Assembly (NCBI GenBank): GCA_003118195.1
Contig: BEXV01000020.1
Coordinates: forward strand, 246,434-310,433
DNA from: Hemicentrotus pulcherrimus
Taxonomy: Eukaryota > Echinodermata > Echinoidea > Camarodonta > Strongylocentrotidae
Reading direction: 5' to 3'
Length of the DNA stretch: 64,000 nt
A program made the position numbers and the translations under genes. Position 1 is the stretch's first letter. Each line of letters opens with the position of its first letter. A model generated the notes under the pieces. That model saw nothing but the letters and a program-made list of their open reading frames with translations. It made no database searches and was not told where the DNA came from. Below are positions 25,861 through 39,135 of the stretch, one piece after another.

Positions 25861-28800
25861 TAAAAATGCTTATTGCACTTACAGCAAATTTATAACTCAG
25901 AGCTTTCTTCATTTAGGTGTTCTGTATTGATGAAAACATCATCGTATGAACAACAAAACCCTTTAAAGAAATGTTATCAAGTAAACAAATACAATTTTGG
26001 ATGGTATACAAACTGGATATTTAAGAAATAACATGTAGACATATTAGATTATGAAGTTTTAACTTTACAGTCGTTAGTTGGTTATCGTACCTACGCGATC
26101 TATCCAAAATATAAAAAAACAGAATTCGATTAAACAAGACTTGCTAAATTCCCCTCCGAAAATTGTTCATCTTAACCAGTCCTACAGTGAGGTGTATGCC
26201 GGGAGGTTCACGGAATTGAGAACGGAGATCGGAAGAATCGACTATTCATTCAAGACCCTTTTCGGACAGTGACATTAGGTCGGGAGGGGGTCGTTTCTTT
26301 CAAAGAGGACGATAATAAGAACTACCTCACCCCTCAGGCGAGATGCGTCATATTCAACCGGGAGAACTCATCTTCTTTCTTTCACCCTCCCTTTGAATGT
26401 CATCAAATACTGACAATCGCACCGCACACATTTACAACCCAAACCTCCATTCTTTATGAACACCCATAATTCGACCTGGAATATTCCCACTTTGAAGCCC
26501 GTTAAGTGATTCTATCCTTTTTTGTCCTCTTAAATAATTATTACTCCTTTTAGTTCCCCAACAGTCATTCGTTCCCAGAGTGCTATTATTTCTTTATCAC
26601 CCGCGTCCATGCTCGTTCCGATTATTTGATACACAAGGCAAATTTAACAGACACCAAGTACTAGGAGCAGCAATGTACACATGTACGTAAGCCAGGATGC
26701 CTGTGTCAATGGAGGCTCTTGTAAGGAACTGCGGGTAGTGTGCACCTTTCGATTGCTCTAAATCATTCATCAAGATGTTTCCTTTCCAGTAGTCTCCGTA
26801 ATCACATATACCTGCATACTATTTAAGAATATATCATTCATCAGATTTTGATAACATTACAGGATACTGTGGGTGTCATTCAATTTAAATGTGAGGCAGT
26901 TCTGTTGTTTTAGGAAGTGTTTTCTCTTGAAACTTCAACCCATTTTGTTCCCATAGCGGAACTCGATGAAATAAGAGATTTAGATATTGGGAAACAAATG
27001 TCACAGGAAATTTATGGATGACTAAATGAAATGCATTCCTAACCCCCAAGTCTCTAATTCTTGAAACCTCTCCCATTACAACCCCCAAATATACGTTTGT
27101 TTTGTAACCTTTATGTCTTGGTTTGTGCCATGTTCCCCGGGGGTGCCATAGTTGTCACGACTTGAAGCTTCGAGACATCTGACTGGCAAAGTATCATCTC
27201 TCTTTTTTCCCCATCTCGAATGAAAAATGGCATATTTTGAATCCTCTGGCTGAGTTGTAAAGAGGGAGTTGAAAATCTGAAAAGTGACATCGGTATCTCT
27301 TCTCCAAACGGAAACATTGAATATAAAAAAAAAACTTAAAGTGAAGTTTTAACTCTCTTCCCGAAATAACCCTAAGCGCAAGTGTTTAGTTAACACTTAT
27401 GTTAAGCAACGGTGAACTTTTGATCCTTAATTTCTCTATGTGTGCGATATATTAAGAGTACCTCTATATCACTGAGAACACGATGGCTAAGCCTTTCGAG
27501 AAATCTACTCCATGTGATTGTCCATGTATGATGATATTGTCAAACGAAATTATCTCCGTATTACGCAGTACGTTTTTGTAATGTTGGCGCATTTCATTAG
27601 GTGAATGGGAAGGTTATTGATATTTTCTCAGGTTGATTTTTTTTTGGAAGTATTTTGTTATGTTGTTAATCGTGTGTTTTAGAGGAAAGAGTATTTGGCT
27701 TTTCTTAAGTAAACGTAAGGACACCACCAGAGGAAGAGAGTTGTTGATGCGCTTGTCTAAGATTCCCATAGGCTGATGCATGACGTATCAAAGGAAGGAG
27801 CTAACTTCACTTTTCATCATCATTCTTTCCCCCAAACGGAAGGCGATGAAGTGCTTGAGGAAAAGGGGCAGTTGACTCGCAAAATTAAGATGGCTTCTCA
27901 GATAAACATCATCCACCCTCAGATCGAAGCTACTCAAAGCTTTCGAAATGTAACTCACTCTAAAAAACCTGTTCGTGTTAGTCAACTTTTACTTCCGACA
28001 GTTTCCCCCCAAAGAAAACGGGGCTTTCCTATTCCATTACCATCCTTTTCATGCTCTTCCCTTAGGGAAGACTGACGAGGAAAAATCCACCCCCACCAGC
28101 GTAAAATGAGCAGAATCTAACCGTTAACGAGTGTACTGCCCTTCCGTAGCTAATGCATGGCTTCCTTTTCATTGCTTGCTTGGATTCATAGATACACAAA
28201 CGAAGCACTTTGCCCCTTCCTATACAATTAATCGCAAATAGCGGCGTAATTTCAATGTTTCCCTATTTATCGTAGCTGTAGAAAGATACATCAGATCATG
28301 AGTAAGAATGAACTTTATTTTAAAAAGTCCCTCTCGTAAATCAATCATTTTGATGTAGTAAAGTCCAGCGACCTAATCTTGAATATTAATTGCCTGTGAA
28401 AGTTGATAGATCTAACTAAATGGCCTAACCACCTTAGGATGGGGTGTGGGCTAGCGTTACCCCGCCCCCTGAAGAAAAATTACTTGCAGCCGAGTGTTTC
28501 TTCCTCAAAAGAACTACTCGAGGGNGGATAGATTTCAAACCCTCGTGTTTATTAATTTATGGATACGCCACTAATTTAGATAAGCGTATTTATCTTAGTA
28601 TTTAAAAATAAATAAATGAAATATCTCGTCAGATGTACCAGATGATTATCCGAAAAACAACAGAGATACAAAACACCATTTTCATATTTTGTTGAAGATC
28701 ATTAAGGATTTTCGTCCATCACCAGTCTAAATTTCAGAAAACAACAAAACAACTCAATGCAGACTAAATCATATCCACGCTTATTTACATGCCTTGTCAG

Positions 28801-29025
28801 TCAAGGGTGGTGTAATGTGGGCTCTTTCATTTTTACGGTAACACGATGGAGTCTCGCTCAATCAAATGGCTTCCAATCAACTTGTTTGTAAGCCCCACCA
28901 TCAGCACAGCAGTCCTAACCGGTTATAGCGACGGGTTATAGCGACGGGTTGTAATAAAAGGAAATGTCATTGGTATGGAAACTACGTTTGATAATCATTT
29001 ACGCTAATCGCAACTTAAACCATGC
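25861..29025. other. Non-coding DNA, one isolated N
   Basis: No gene recognised. A single N sits at 28525 within AGGGNGGATA. A 15-bp unit GGTTATAGCGACGGG is repeated about 2.5 times at 28920-28951. Confidence 0.55.
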
Positions 29026-29070
29026 TTAAACCCATTGCTTACGGGAACAGGGTGGCTCTTATGTTAATGG
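29026..29070 (-). mobile_element. Truncated copy of the 80-bp TTAA element
   Basis: Starts TTAAACCCATTGCTTACGGG and continues GAACAGGGTGGCTCTTATGT, matching the first half of the copy at 14223. Similarity fades after about 29070, and no CAATGGGTTAA end is seen. This is a partial third member of the family. Confidence 0.6.
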
Positions 29071-29536
29071 TCTACTAAGGGAGAACAGGATAAGGTGTAG
29101 CACGTATTATACGTGTTAGTACAATAGGAATGGATAATACGAATCGATTTCCAAGAAATGTCCTTTCATGGTAAATCCTGATCATTCATTCGAGGACGAT
29201 TAATGCAATTATGTGATCTTGACCAGTTGAGTCACAAATATGGCAGTTTTTTATTAATGCTTTCATTGGTCGGATATTGATTTTCAATATGAATATGTCA
29301 TCGTATAACCACATTATTTGACAGATATATCTTGTACATTACTATGCAATGGACTTTCGATTTGGTTGTGCCTAGACGATATCACAGTGCTTTGTAATAA
29401 TATCCTTGGTCATAGGAATAAGCATGAAAAGTACCTGAGCACTATTAAGTAGGGTGCCATTTTGTGTGGCTTTTATGCCACAGGTACCAGGGAATACAAA
29501 GCGTTTAGGGACGTAAATGACATTCAGTAAAAACTT
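29071..29536. other. Non-coding AT-rich DNA with a small palindrome
   Basis: CACGTATTATACGTG near 29100-29116 is a perfect short palindrome around a central T. Nothing else was recognised. Confidence 0.5.
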
Positions 29537-30840
29537 GATATCGTCCTAAGGACGTTTTACAAACATCTTGAGAACATTGTGCATTTGCTAGGATCTCATC
29601 CCAAGACTGAGCATTTACATTATAACATGAGCTCTGATGTCACGACAGAGGGTGCATCAAACCGTGGTCATGTACAAGGTTGACAAGGTCTTTGAAAACA
29701 GCCTGAGGGACCAGCCATTCTGAACCATTTGATATAGAGCCAGTTGACTAGGAGATGAATGATGGTATCAGAATCAATCAAACTCTCATCCACCTCCAAT
29801 CAACTACCTGGAATCTGTGGATCAAATAGCTGTTGAAAGTATGGCGGTTATACCGATACGTTGTTCCGCTTTAAGTGGCCATACGGGGTCTGTTTCCAAA
29901 CCTCGATGGTCTTTCAAACATCAGGTATAGTTCTAAAAACTTCTAGTTGTTCTTATTATGCCGTCGTCGTAATATTTTGAAATATATGATCTGAATAACA
30001 TAATCATCCAACTGTCTTTCTCAGTCTTAACCAACTGACTAACATTATTCAAAGTGTGGTGTCCTACTCACATCATGAATTTTGTAATCCGGGCTCTCTG
30101 CACTAAGATTACAATTTTTGTTGTTTCTACGTATGATTTCAATGGGTGTTCGATGACTTTACAGTATTTCCAAGATTGATTCCCGTGCTAGTGCACGTAG
30201 TAGGGTATTCAAAGTAACTGGAGGTTTGATACATGGTTTCATCGGTGCCAAAGGAAGTCTTGAATCCATCCAGGATACGTGCTTTCCCAGTGGGATCTTT
30301 GATGTCACTTCGACCAAGGACTTAACGTCGACTTATCGCACTTTTGCATCTTTAAAATCAAAAGGACAACGAAAGCCGGTGCAAGTGTTGGATGATAATG
30401 CCAAAAGAAAATTGACAAAGTCCAGATACAAGTCCTGCCATTGATAATATATCGTGACAGTTACCAGCTCTCTTTCAATGTGGCGACATCGCCTATTGAT
30501 CCAATATTCCAAAGTCTCTGGTCTAATACCTGTGTGTTGTTACAGATTTTCGGAGATTTCTGCTGCACATACCCCCGTTGGGTAATATGAGAACTTTGAC
30601 TTGCAGGTGAGAAGTTCGACTCATGTGTCAGGTGAAGATGGCTAAACGAGGCTGTCATCACCTGAATGGATTTCCTACACGTCTTTGCCACCGTGTGTCC
30701 AAGAAGCCATTGCTGAAACGTTTTGGACCTTTGTAAAGCCCGAGTTCCCAATAAACAAACAATGAGCTGTTGTTTTAAACGGTGGGCAATATTAGACTTT
30801 CTGCACACCATGTTTAGGGTTTCATCTAATTGTTACACTA
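29537..30840 (+). pseudogene. Decayed + strand coding-like block
   Basis: Several + strand segments look coding but are separated by stops and frame changes. One runs at about 29537-29680 (with FYKHLENIVHLLGSH). The largest is about 95 codons at 30157-30444 (with GGLIHGFIGAKGSLESIQDT and QVLDDNAKRKLTKSRYK). A shifted frame from about 30430 to 30570 includes YRDSYQLSFNVATSPIDPIF. Another short one at about 30650-30765 includes SSPEWISYTSLPPCVQEAIA. No family is recognised. A minus-strand frame of 116 codons overlaps but looks less protein-like. This may be the remains of a mobile-element ORF or a retrocopy. Confidence 0.35.
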
Positions 30841-33626
30841 TACTTGTCGAAGTGTCCGCATGTCGCTTTATTTCTTTCCAATATCAATTCCCTTTTCAAA
30901 CCACCTGAAACATGTGTTGTATTTATACATATAAATATGTTTATTGCATTTGTGGGATTTGAGAATTCTCCAGAGCGCTTCCAGATGATTTATCTACTGA
31001 ATTTCTTAATTCTTTCAAATGCAAAATTACTGCCTTATAACTTTGACATGCAAGTAATATTTCCTGCCATGTTCATGACCAAATAAATACTTGTAAATAT
31101 CTTGTCGAACTAAAGACCTATATTCCACACTGAAAGTCTGATCTTTCAGCCAGCACAAGCAGAGGCAAAACAACCGATATTGTTGACAAAAATGGATAGT
31201 TTTACTGAGCAAGTTTTTCCTCTTGCCTGAAGGTCGTCTCGGATCATTCGAGGCACATCGATCAAAGCGAAGCCAGAGAAGACATGAAGAATGATCCTGG
31301 AGGGATGTCAGACAATTAGAATGTTTGAACTTTGAAAATAGCCTCGGGTCATCGAAGAGGATATCGAGATGTAGGTTAAAGAGGAGTCTTTTGCCCTCGA
31401 TATTTTAAGGAAAAAGTACGGATATTGGTAATGATTTGTATAAATGTCCTCTCACTCTAAAATGTGGTGCACGGACTAATATATTTGGGTTTTGTTTTGT
31501 GATTGACATCGCTGATTTGCAGTGCATCGAATGGGAGTCAGAGACAGATTTATTCAATTAAACAAGTATCGACCATGTTAGTCTCTAAAATGATAGTTCA
31601 AAGTATATCATAGTTCATGTTATAATTTTCTTTCATTCTCTATAAATCTAACATTATTTTGTAACAATTGTACACTTGGGCATTTTTTAAAATCCCTAGT
31701 AGAGCAATATTGTTTGGTAAAACAAAAGAATTGACGTTATCACTGATTTAACTATCTCAGCGTATAAAAGCATTCGTTTAGTTGTCAATATTCGTTACCA
31801 ACATTATATGATTTCAACTTTAGCATTGCCAGCTGATCCCTATGAACTTTTACCTATTGGAAACTTCCAGTTACAATGTCATGAAAGTATTTGTAATATT
31901 GTTGCCGCCCACATAAATGTTTTTAGAGAAAACAACATGATTTAGGAACATAGGAGCCTCTTTCATAATGCTAGAAAGTTTTTGAACTGCACCCCTACCC
32001 CCCCCCCCCCCCNCTTGTAGTAAAACGATGACTCTGGGCTATCCGTCTTTCCTCTTTCTGAACACCGTTTGAGAAACCGATGCACTGCCAAGTTAAGTAA
32101 AATCACATTCAATTTCATCGTATTAAATAAATCGAATTTAAACATGACTTGACATTTTTTAGTCCGCCGTTGTCATAGATTGTCCCTACAGCTCATCCCG
32201 TCGCTGATTAACTTTTCATTGGAACCCATTGCAAAATGTGATAACACCGTGGACATCCAATTGCCAAAGTCGATTCGTCATTGAACAGTAGTTTCAGAAA
32301 GCTTTTGTATAAACACATCAAATGGATCATTGCCTATGTGCAAACTCATGCGGAGACGGGTAATATTAGCTATGTTTACACGAGACCGTCTTAGTTTCAA
32401 ACTTTACTTTTTGAAACCTCGATGTTATAAACAACGATCCACTAACATCGACCAAGGCTTCTCTATCGGGACCGAAACAACGAGGATTTAAAGTTTGAAA
32501 GTACATTCCAGGCAAGCAGACGTTTTAACTACAAGCTGGCGTTACCTAGAAGTTAATTGTGTTTGCACGTAATTTCGAACATAGACCCACTCTGCGTGCT
32601 CGTCATTATCGCGCTTAAAACTTTGAGTAAGTTTTGCAAACACCAGTGCAGCAAGGTCCCTATTAACAACAAAATAACTTCCTTCCAAGTTTGAAGCCAC
32701 AAACTAAAACTTAGAGCTAAAACGTAAAGACTGCCGTGTGAACCTGTCAAGCAACAGAAACCTCGGCTAACCCCAAAGACATTCATTGGAGGTGTAATGC
32801 TATATGAATCAGCTTGATTGGGTCTCAGCTTCTCTCTCGACAGATCCGCCATGTTTGATAACACGAGCAGTTTCGATCTTTGCTACATGCCTATTGTCTG
32901 TAATTACATACCTTGGCTTTTTGTGACCCCAACTTGCACTTTTGTTCTTTAAGAACAGCTGATGCAAGTTGATAACTTTTTAAAGGCGCCGACTTTCAAT
33001 CACTAAATGTACCTCAAATCTTTGAAGGGTTTGGGGAGCATACGTCATGTGCGTTCAGTCTAATACTTGAAGATAATTTGAATAAGGGAGTTTATAAATG
33101 TGTATAATTAGATATTGCTTATCTAGATTAAGGAGATAAGTAATATAATTATATCAAGGAAATCATATTTTATTATGCGTATTTCTTCTCCTACCCCACC
33201 CCCACCCATGACAAACGATTATGAGCCTAAGATTATTCAGTTAAAAATGATAACAATAATAATAATATACAAGTCTGTGTGTCTTATTCCTTCCCATTAT
33301 CCCAATTTTATTCAAATATAAATCAGATCGAGATGGAGGCCGTAGCTTTTTCTATAGATTCATAATAGAATATCATATTGATCTATTTCATCTTCACTAG
33401 CTTCTCCCATTAGGCAATACTGGCAGTGGAAAAGGTCGGTTTTTAAGGAAAAAAGGGTATTCCAAAATGTTTGAAAATAAAAAAAAGAATACCTCTATAA
33501 TAGAACGAGATCGAGTTGTATTTGTTCACAAAGATTCAACAAAATAAACATTTCAAACTAGCCTTGCAGTTTGATTAAAAAACACAGTTCATAGGTATAG
33601 ATTAACATCTAAAAGATTTTTCGTTC
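30841..33626. other. Non-coding DNA, poly-C with single N
   Basis: C run at 31998-32012 ends in an N at 32013. A small hairpin at 33114-33144 pairs ATTGCTTATCT with AGATAAGTAAT (one mismatch). No gene recognised. Confidence 0.6.
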
Positions 33627-34479
33627 TTATAAGAAAAAGGATTTTTCGTTTTTACAAAAAAATACCTGAATGCCTTCAAACGCATATTGAGATACTTGTA
33701 GATCGTACGGTGTGCATGCTTGTTGTAATGGCGGGTACGTTGTATGTTTGAATGTCAGATATGTGTCGGTGGTTGTGAAGATGACACTGCGATGGCATTG
33801 AGACACGTCGCATCTGATTAGATCTGAGGATGAGATGCGAAGCACCAGGCCCTACCTTGGACAGGAAACAACCATGTTCTGACACAGCAACAGGTCTACA
33901 GCTCCCCTAGAGAGAGGGATCTTTTAGTCTGAAGAGCGCAGACTCTGACAGATATGTCTTTATTCGTGTTTCTTTCTCAGTTTTGGTATTGTGGATGAAG
34001 AAAACATTGCTTAGGACTAGGAGCACTGTGATGATTTTATTGATGAAGTTGCTTGAAATTTGATTTTATATCCCCCCCCCAGCAAACACAAACAAGGTGA
34101 GTTTTTAGACAATATTGAGTAAAATATAAACAAAATCTAGCTATATTTACCTTAATTTATAGCTACTCTTCACCCAACAGTTGTGCATGCTCTCTTTTTA
34201 CTATTTTTATCTATTTTTTAACCATATTTTGTTTACTGAGTGTGGGCGTGTAAAATGAACATTCAGTAATTATGTGAACGCAATTTGTATCAATTATAGC
34301 AGATAACAGGATAGGTTAAATGTACGTAGTCATAACTCATGTAGAAGTGTGTATCAGGCATGCATGAAATTACTGCTGTAATAGGGCATGGAAAACGTGT
34401 TTGGAAAGAAAAAACACGAACATAGGTAATAATAGCAACTATTAGGCTTTTATTTTTCAATCACAAGGATAGTTTTCAA
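33627..34479. other. Non-coding, weak minus-strand open frame
   Basis: A minus-strand frame of about 70 codons (33627-33845) ends near a donor-like AG then GTATTT (about 33663), but no partner exon or domain is visible. A short C run precedes 34081. Otherwise nothing recognised. Confidence 0.4.
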
Positions 34480-34720
34480 CACCCCCGAATCTTAATCCCA
34501 CACGGTCGACCTGATCTGCCCGATCTCGATGCGCCCTCTAGATAACGGATATAATGTTCGTGACCTTCATCACCTCCCGAGAGTGACCTTTGACCTTTGA
34601 GAGTATGACCTTCTAATGATCAGCATGGTTGAAACATTTTCACGGCTTGACATTAACGTGTGGCGCCGTGAGCTCTCATTGATATCATCATGATCGTGGA
34701 ATGTTCTCCACCCCGAGAAA
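34480..34720. promoter_or_regulatory. Candidate cis-regulatory module with nuclear-receptor half-sites
   Basis: Four TGACCT half-sites, all in one orientation, lie at 34561-34566, 34584-34589, 34591-34596 and 34606-34611. The middle two form a perfect DR1 (AGGTCA, one base, AGGTCA on the minus strand), the consensus for RXR/HNF4/COUP-TF-type receptors. A TAATCC word (Otx/Gsc type) at about 34492 and GATAAC at about 34542 are close by. The motifs are seen directly. Function, and whether this element serves netrin, is inference. Confidence 0.35.
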
Positions 34721-37700
34721 CACTTTTTTGAACCCCTTCAAATATTATTTTTAGAAAAAGATAGCAGAGAATACATATTTCTTACATCCTGTTTGGATAC
34801 GCAGGGAAACTCGCTGAGTACGTACCTGTGATGCTGTGAATGTTCTATCACTTCGATGGAGAAGCTTTTACAAGAGAAAAGTGTATTTTTGATGCTTCAG
34901 TTTTATTGGACTTTATACATTTTATACGAATAAAGTTATTGACTTATCTTTCTCTCGTACCTTAATCCACTAATAGAGGTTTTCATAGTCAAGGCGTTTC
35001 CGATTTTTAATGATAATGACATTCATTTCTGAATTTGCATTTTTGCATTGGTGCACAACATTTTCTTTTCTTTTTCCCCATGTTGAGCACCCACTTATAT
35101 CATTTTCAATCCCACTCATTTTTTCGTTCTTCATTTTCACCGCCCCATCCAGCCTGCAGAGATTTCGTATTATTTACAAGTTCCTTAATATATTTTTCTT
35201 TTCTTTGTCTTGATAAAAACATGGACATGTGTACTAAATTGGCACACAGTTGCCCTTTAGGAGGGTGTTACTTTTCTTGAATTACCTGATAATCTCTACC
35301 GGCTATTACGTCAAGACGGTGTTAATTTCCTCCTGCAACCGTGCTAAACTTGACACTTTTCAAGCAGGGAGTTTAAATACTTAATGAGGAAGAGCCCCAG
35401 GACAGCGCCCACTATCCGCCCTATAAAGTTAATCAGATTAAAAAGAAGAGAATTAAGTTATGTTAAAGACAGAGTTGGGTTCTGGTCAAGCAATTGCACT
35501 GTGAAAGAAATTGCTCAGAAGCGATATGGGAAAGCTTGTAGTGCATGCAGATTCATGTGTAACGTGAGGTTTTGGAATCGTCAAAATGGTAATTAATTTT
35601 CTAATTCTTACTAAGAGCCATGTGCACAAAAATGAGAATGTGGGACAAAAAACACATGTGGCATGAAGGATTGATTCTAAGACTTCCTGCATTTCTCGTC
35701 AAATTTCGGATATAAGGGTACCCGAAAAGCAGTTCTATTTAGGAGACATTCCTTATCTTATTTTTGTTTTAATTCTTTCAAACTTACCTTAAAAAGAATG
35801 AGAATACTCAACAATTTGTTTCTCACCTTTACCAGAATCCAACTTCCCCTTTAATAAAGTTTTGGTCTACACACCACGCACTCTGTAACTGCCAAGAAAG
35901 CATCAGGATGTACTGGATATGGTACGTGTTTTTAGGATAATTTGCAGTGGTGCGGAGTGGACATCAAGAGGAAACCAACTATTCATATAGGAAAGGGGCC
36001 ATAGGATGACGGAGATGCAGCTGCGAGAAGGCATCAAGGAACTTGGCATCACCATTGGCGTGGGTTTGTTTTGGTAGAAATGCAACAGGGATATCATCCC
36101 TTCGAGAAAACAGGATTAAGCGGTACTTATACCTTGCAGCGAGTCCGACAATACTGTTTTGTCATCGCATCTCTCTCCCAATTCCTCTTAATTTTCATTG
36201 CTGAGTTTGTTTTTGTCCGATTCCTACCGATTGTCCCTCTGGTAAAAGTCCGATCTGTTGACAGGTTGAGGTGGAGGTTGGACCTTAAACTTGCCTCCAA
36301 GAGACACCTTGTTATTCTTGTAAATAATTTGTGGATGTTTAGAAGACCACAGTCATCATCCAAAAGCAGGGAAAAGTTTAAACAAACCAGCTAATGGTCT
36401 GATGATTACCTCCTTCAAGCACAAGAGATTTCGTTAGATCTTGAAGGTTTTACCTTGCAAAGACTTGGAACTCGTTAACATGCTTTAGAATTGGTCAAAA
36501 GGAAAACACAACAAGCTATATTAGAAGTGTTTAGGCAACTTACGGCCACTGGTTCATGAGGCGAAACGTTTAGAGTTCAATGCTCGCGAGTTTGCATTAT
36601 TCAGCCAAACTCTACTCCAAGCGATTTGAAATAAACACCAATACAGCAGGAACAATTATAGTTATTTTAAAGAGTTTTTCGCTTACAATTTCGATTTTTA
36701 AAAATATATATAATCAAAGGAAAGCACAGCTTTATTTAACGTTGATCAAATTAACATTGTAAGACGATGTGTCGTTTTGGTCGGAATGCAACGTCCTTTC
36801 AGGAATTTACTCAACACTGTAATGTGTTTAGATTAATGTTCCAGGTATGTCTTTATATGTATTTCATCGGACATCTAAACATTTATACATCTCTGGAAAC
36901 GATTGGTTGGGTGAGCGTATTTCCTCACTCCTTGGTCGAATCCATACTTTCAGAATTATTTTCCTTTTATTCGAGGGGGGGGGGGGTTCATTGTGTAATT
37001 TTGGTATTTCTGATAATATTTGCTGTGGTGACATTCTTTCCCGTCAAATATGTTCTTAAGATTTCCCTTCCGTTGAGTCATATCCATGTATCTGTGACAC
37101 ATTTGGTTCCATTACATAATTTCCTAATGTTCTGTTCAAAAGTTATTTTACGTTGGGTTAATATCCATATATATATTTATCACTGTAAAACATTTGCTTC
37201 GATGATAATACTTTCCTGTTATCTGGAAACGTCAGTCTGCGTGACCTCATCGTGAGGTCATCGTGAAGAGATGTGGATTACTCCCAGGTGGCTTGACGAC
37301 ATCAAGATGGGCTGATGTCAACTAGCCCTGGGCTAGAACGCATCTACCCCTCACAGACTCTTGCATTTGAGCATACATACATGTATTATTGGTATCATCC
37401 CATAACTTGCTCTTTTGCAATTACATAACCCTTTCTCCTTTCCATGGAAGCATGCATGTCTTCTGTTGATCATGCTCTGTTTCTTCGGCTCCATGAATTA
37501 TACGTGTTGCTCATACACGCCTATAATTTAGTAGGCTGTATGAATTGCATCCGTACTGCAGTAATGAACCATCATATGCTAATGCTACAGTGTACATTGA
37601 CAGACGATTCCTGGTCACAGTGGTCATTATGTCTCCTGTCGTTCGTTCGATCATGTTGACCTTCTTTTGCCATAACTTGTTCTTACCGTTTACTCTTCAA

Positions 37701-38372
37701 ACTCCCGAGCCATTTTCGAACGTGATTTTTTCAAACGCTTATATAATTTTATTTGATCATGTTCATATTCGTTAGGTAATTCTCCATTTCATTCCACATA
37801 CGATATATTCAATAGATTGCATTTTCGTATAACACGTTTCATACATGAAAGTCATTACATATGCAGCTGCATCTACTACTTCTATTACCGAACATAAATC
37901 CTGCTTTCATCGGTTCTGATGAACAGAGTCAAAAATAGAACGATCTTTTCTCTCCTCCTTAACTCCCGATATCAGGGATTGTTTGAAGTGATAATAAAGA
38001 GTCTCAAGTGATGACATTCTTGGCCCTATTCATACAAATTAAGGGTAATCCCTTCGGATCTTTGAATACCAGACACGCGAGGCACACGGGATTGCGATGC
38101 CAGTTATAGATTTCACCTTTGCACCTCGAAATCAGTTGAGAAATCATCTTCAATTTCCATTTCCTTTCATCAGCCGTAGAAATGGGGGAAAACTGGTACT
38201 AGATTACTGTGTATGCTACGGAGTCTTACGTGTATATTTTGATTGCATGCTGGTACATGTATGGGGATTTTGCTTTTATTGATTCGTGTTTATACGGTGT
38301 TTGAAAGTTTTGGAGAGTACATTTATATTGTTTTCCCTACGATTCGTTCCCTGCAAAGACCTAAAGCACCCC
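34721..38372. other. Non-coding DNA, poly-G run, no convincing gene
   Basis: The + frame at 36767-37255 (162 codons) is hydrophobic, passes straight through a run of 12 G at 36975-36986 and has no domain. It is about the length expected by chance. Region 35380-36560 has scattered protein-like short frames with no family match. An everted TGACCT/AGGTCA pair sits at 37242-37260. A single N at 38373 adjoins a C run. Confidence 0.55.
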
Positions 38373-38375
38373 NCC

Positions 38376-38399
38376 CTCTCTCTCTCTCTCTCTCTCTCC
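38376..38399. repeat. CT microsatellite next to an N
   Basis: Uninterrupted CT repeat directly after a C run and a single N at 38373. Confidence 0.9.
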
Positions 38400-38641
38400 C
38401 TCGTCCCCCAATCTTCTTACGGCATTTTCTTACGATGATTCGAAACAAGAATAAGAGGAATTTGGTTATTAATTTAATTATGATGAATTAACGATAGTGT
38501 CTATTGCTTGTTTTTCAACCTTCACGCTGCGGGGTCGGTAAAGGTAAAAGTGTTTTTTTTTTTTCTTTTCTTTTTTGAAAAATACATTGCACCGCGCCCT
38601 GGCATTTTGGGGAGTGTAACGATTCACGATGAGATGTTCGA

Positions 38642-38667
38642 CTCTCTCTCTCTCTCTCTCTCTCTCT
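38642..38667. repeat. CT microsatellite
   Basis: Uninterrupted CT dinucleotide repeat. The Ser-Leu and Arg-Glu frames here are artefacts. Confidence 0.9.
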
Positions 38668-38790
38668 GTCTTTTTATAACCGTGCCTGTCAAGAGATTTC
38701 CTATTCTTTTATCCAAAAATTTGATAAGATCATATCTCGGATAATGATCAACATGAAAACACGGGTCAGACGGGGTGACCTCAGGGGGTA

Positions 38791-38804
38791 ACACCTTAAG
38801 GTGT
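38791..38804. promoter_or_regulatory. Perfect 14-bp palindrome resembling paired T-box half-sites
   Basis: ACACCTTAAGGTGT is a perfect palindrome made of ACACCT and AGGTGT separated by TA. T-box factors bind ACACCT cores, and the classical Brachyury palindrome has these cores abutting, so the 2-bp spacer is a difference. It is a single short site and could be chance. Confidence 0.2.
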
Positions 38805-38934
38805 CCTCTTGAGTCCCATCTACAATTTTTTTCACACCCTGAAGAACATCGGATGATCTTGATTAACAACTTCCACTGTCTTTGACAGATTTGCTACTCT
38901 CAAATGTTGCTTAAGCTGTCCATTTCTCGTTCGC

Positions 38935-39135
38935 TCTTGTCATTTTTTCCTTTCCCTTTCTGTTCTCTCTTTTTCTTGCTCTCTTGGCATCTATCCATAT
39001 ATCTGGCAATTGTTCTCTTTAGCCCTCTCTCTATCTCTCTCTCTCACTCTCTCTCTCTCGTTAATTCTATCACTATATCTTTTTTCTCTATATCAATCTT
39101 TCGCATCCTCTAAAATATCTTCCTTTCTATCAATT
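38935..39135. repeat. Pyrimidine-rich tract
   Basis: About 200 bases strongly biased to T and C on the + strand, including CT runs at 39025-39060. No coding content. Confidence 0.75.

Noticed and set aside
26223..26240. AGATCGGAAGA, resembling a sequencing-adapter start
   Set aside because: Match stops after 11 bases and the surrounding sequence is continuous genomic DNA. Chance is the likeliest explanation.
36767..37255. A 162-codon hydrophobic + frame
   Set aside because: Runs through a 12-G homopolymer, has no family resemblance, and its length is near the chance maximum for 64 kb in six frames.
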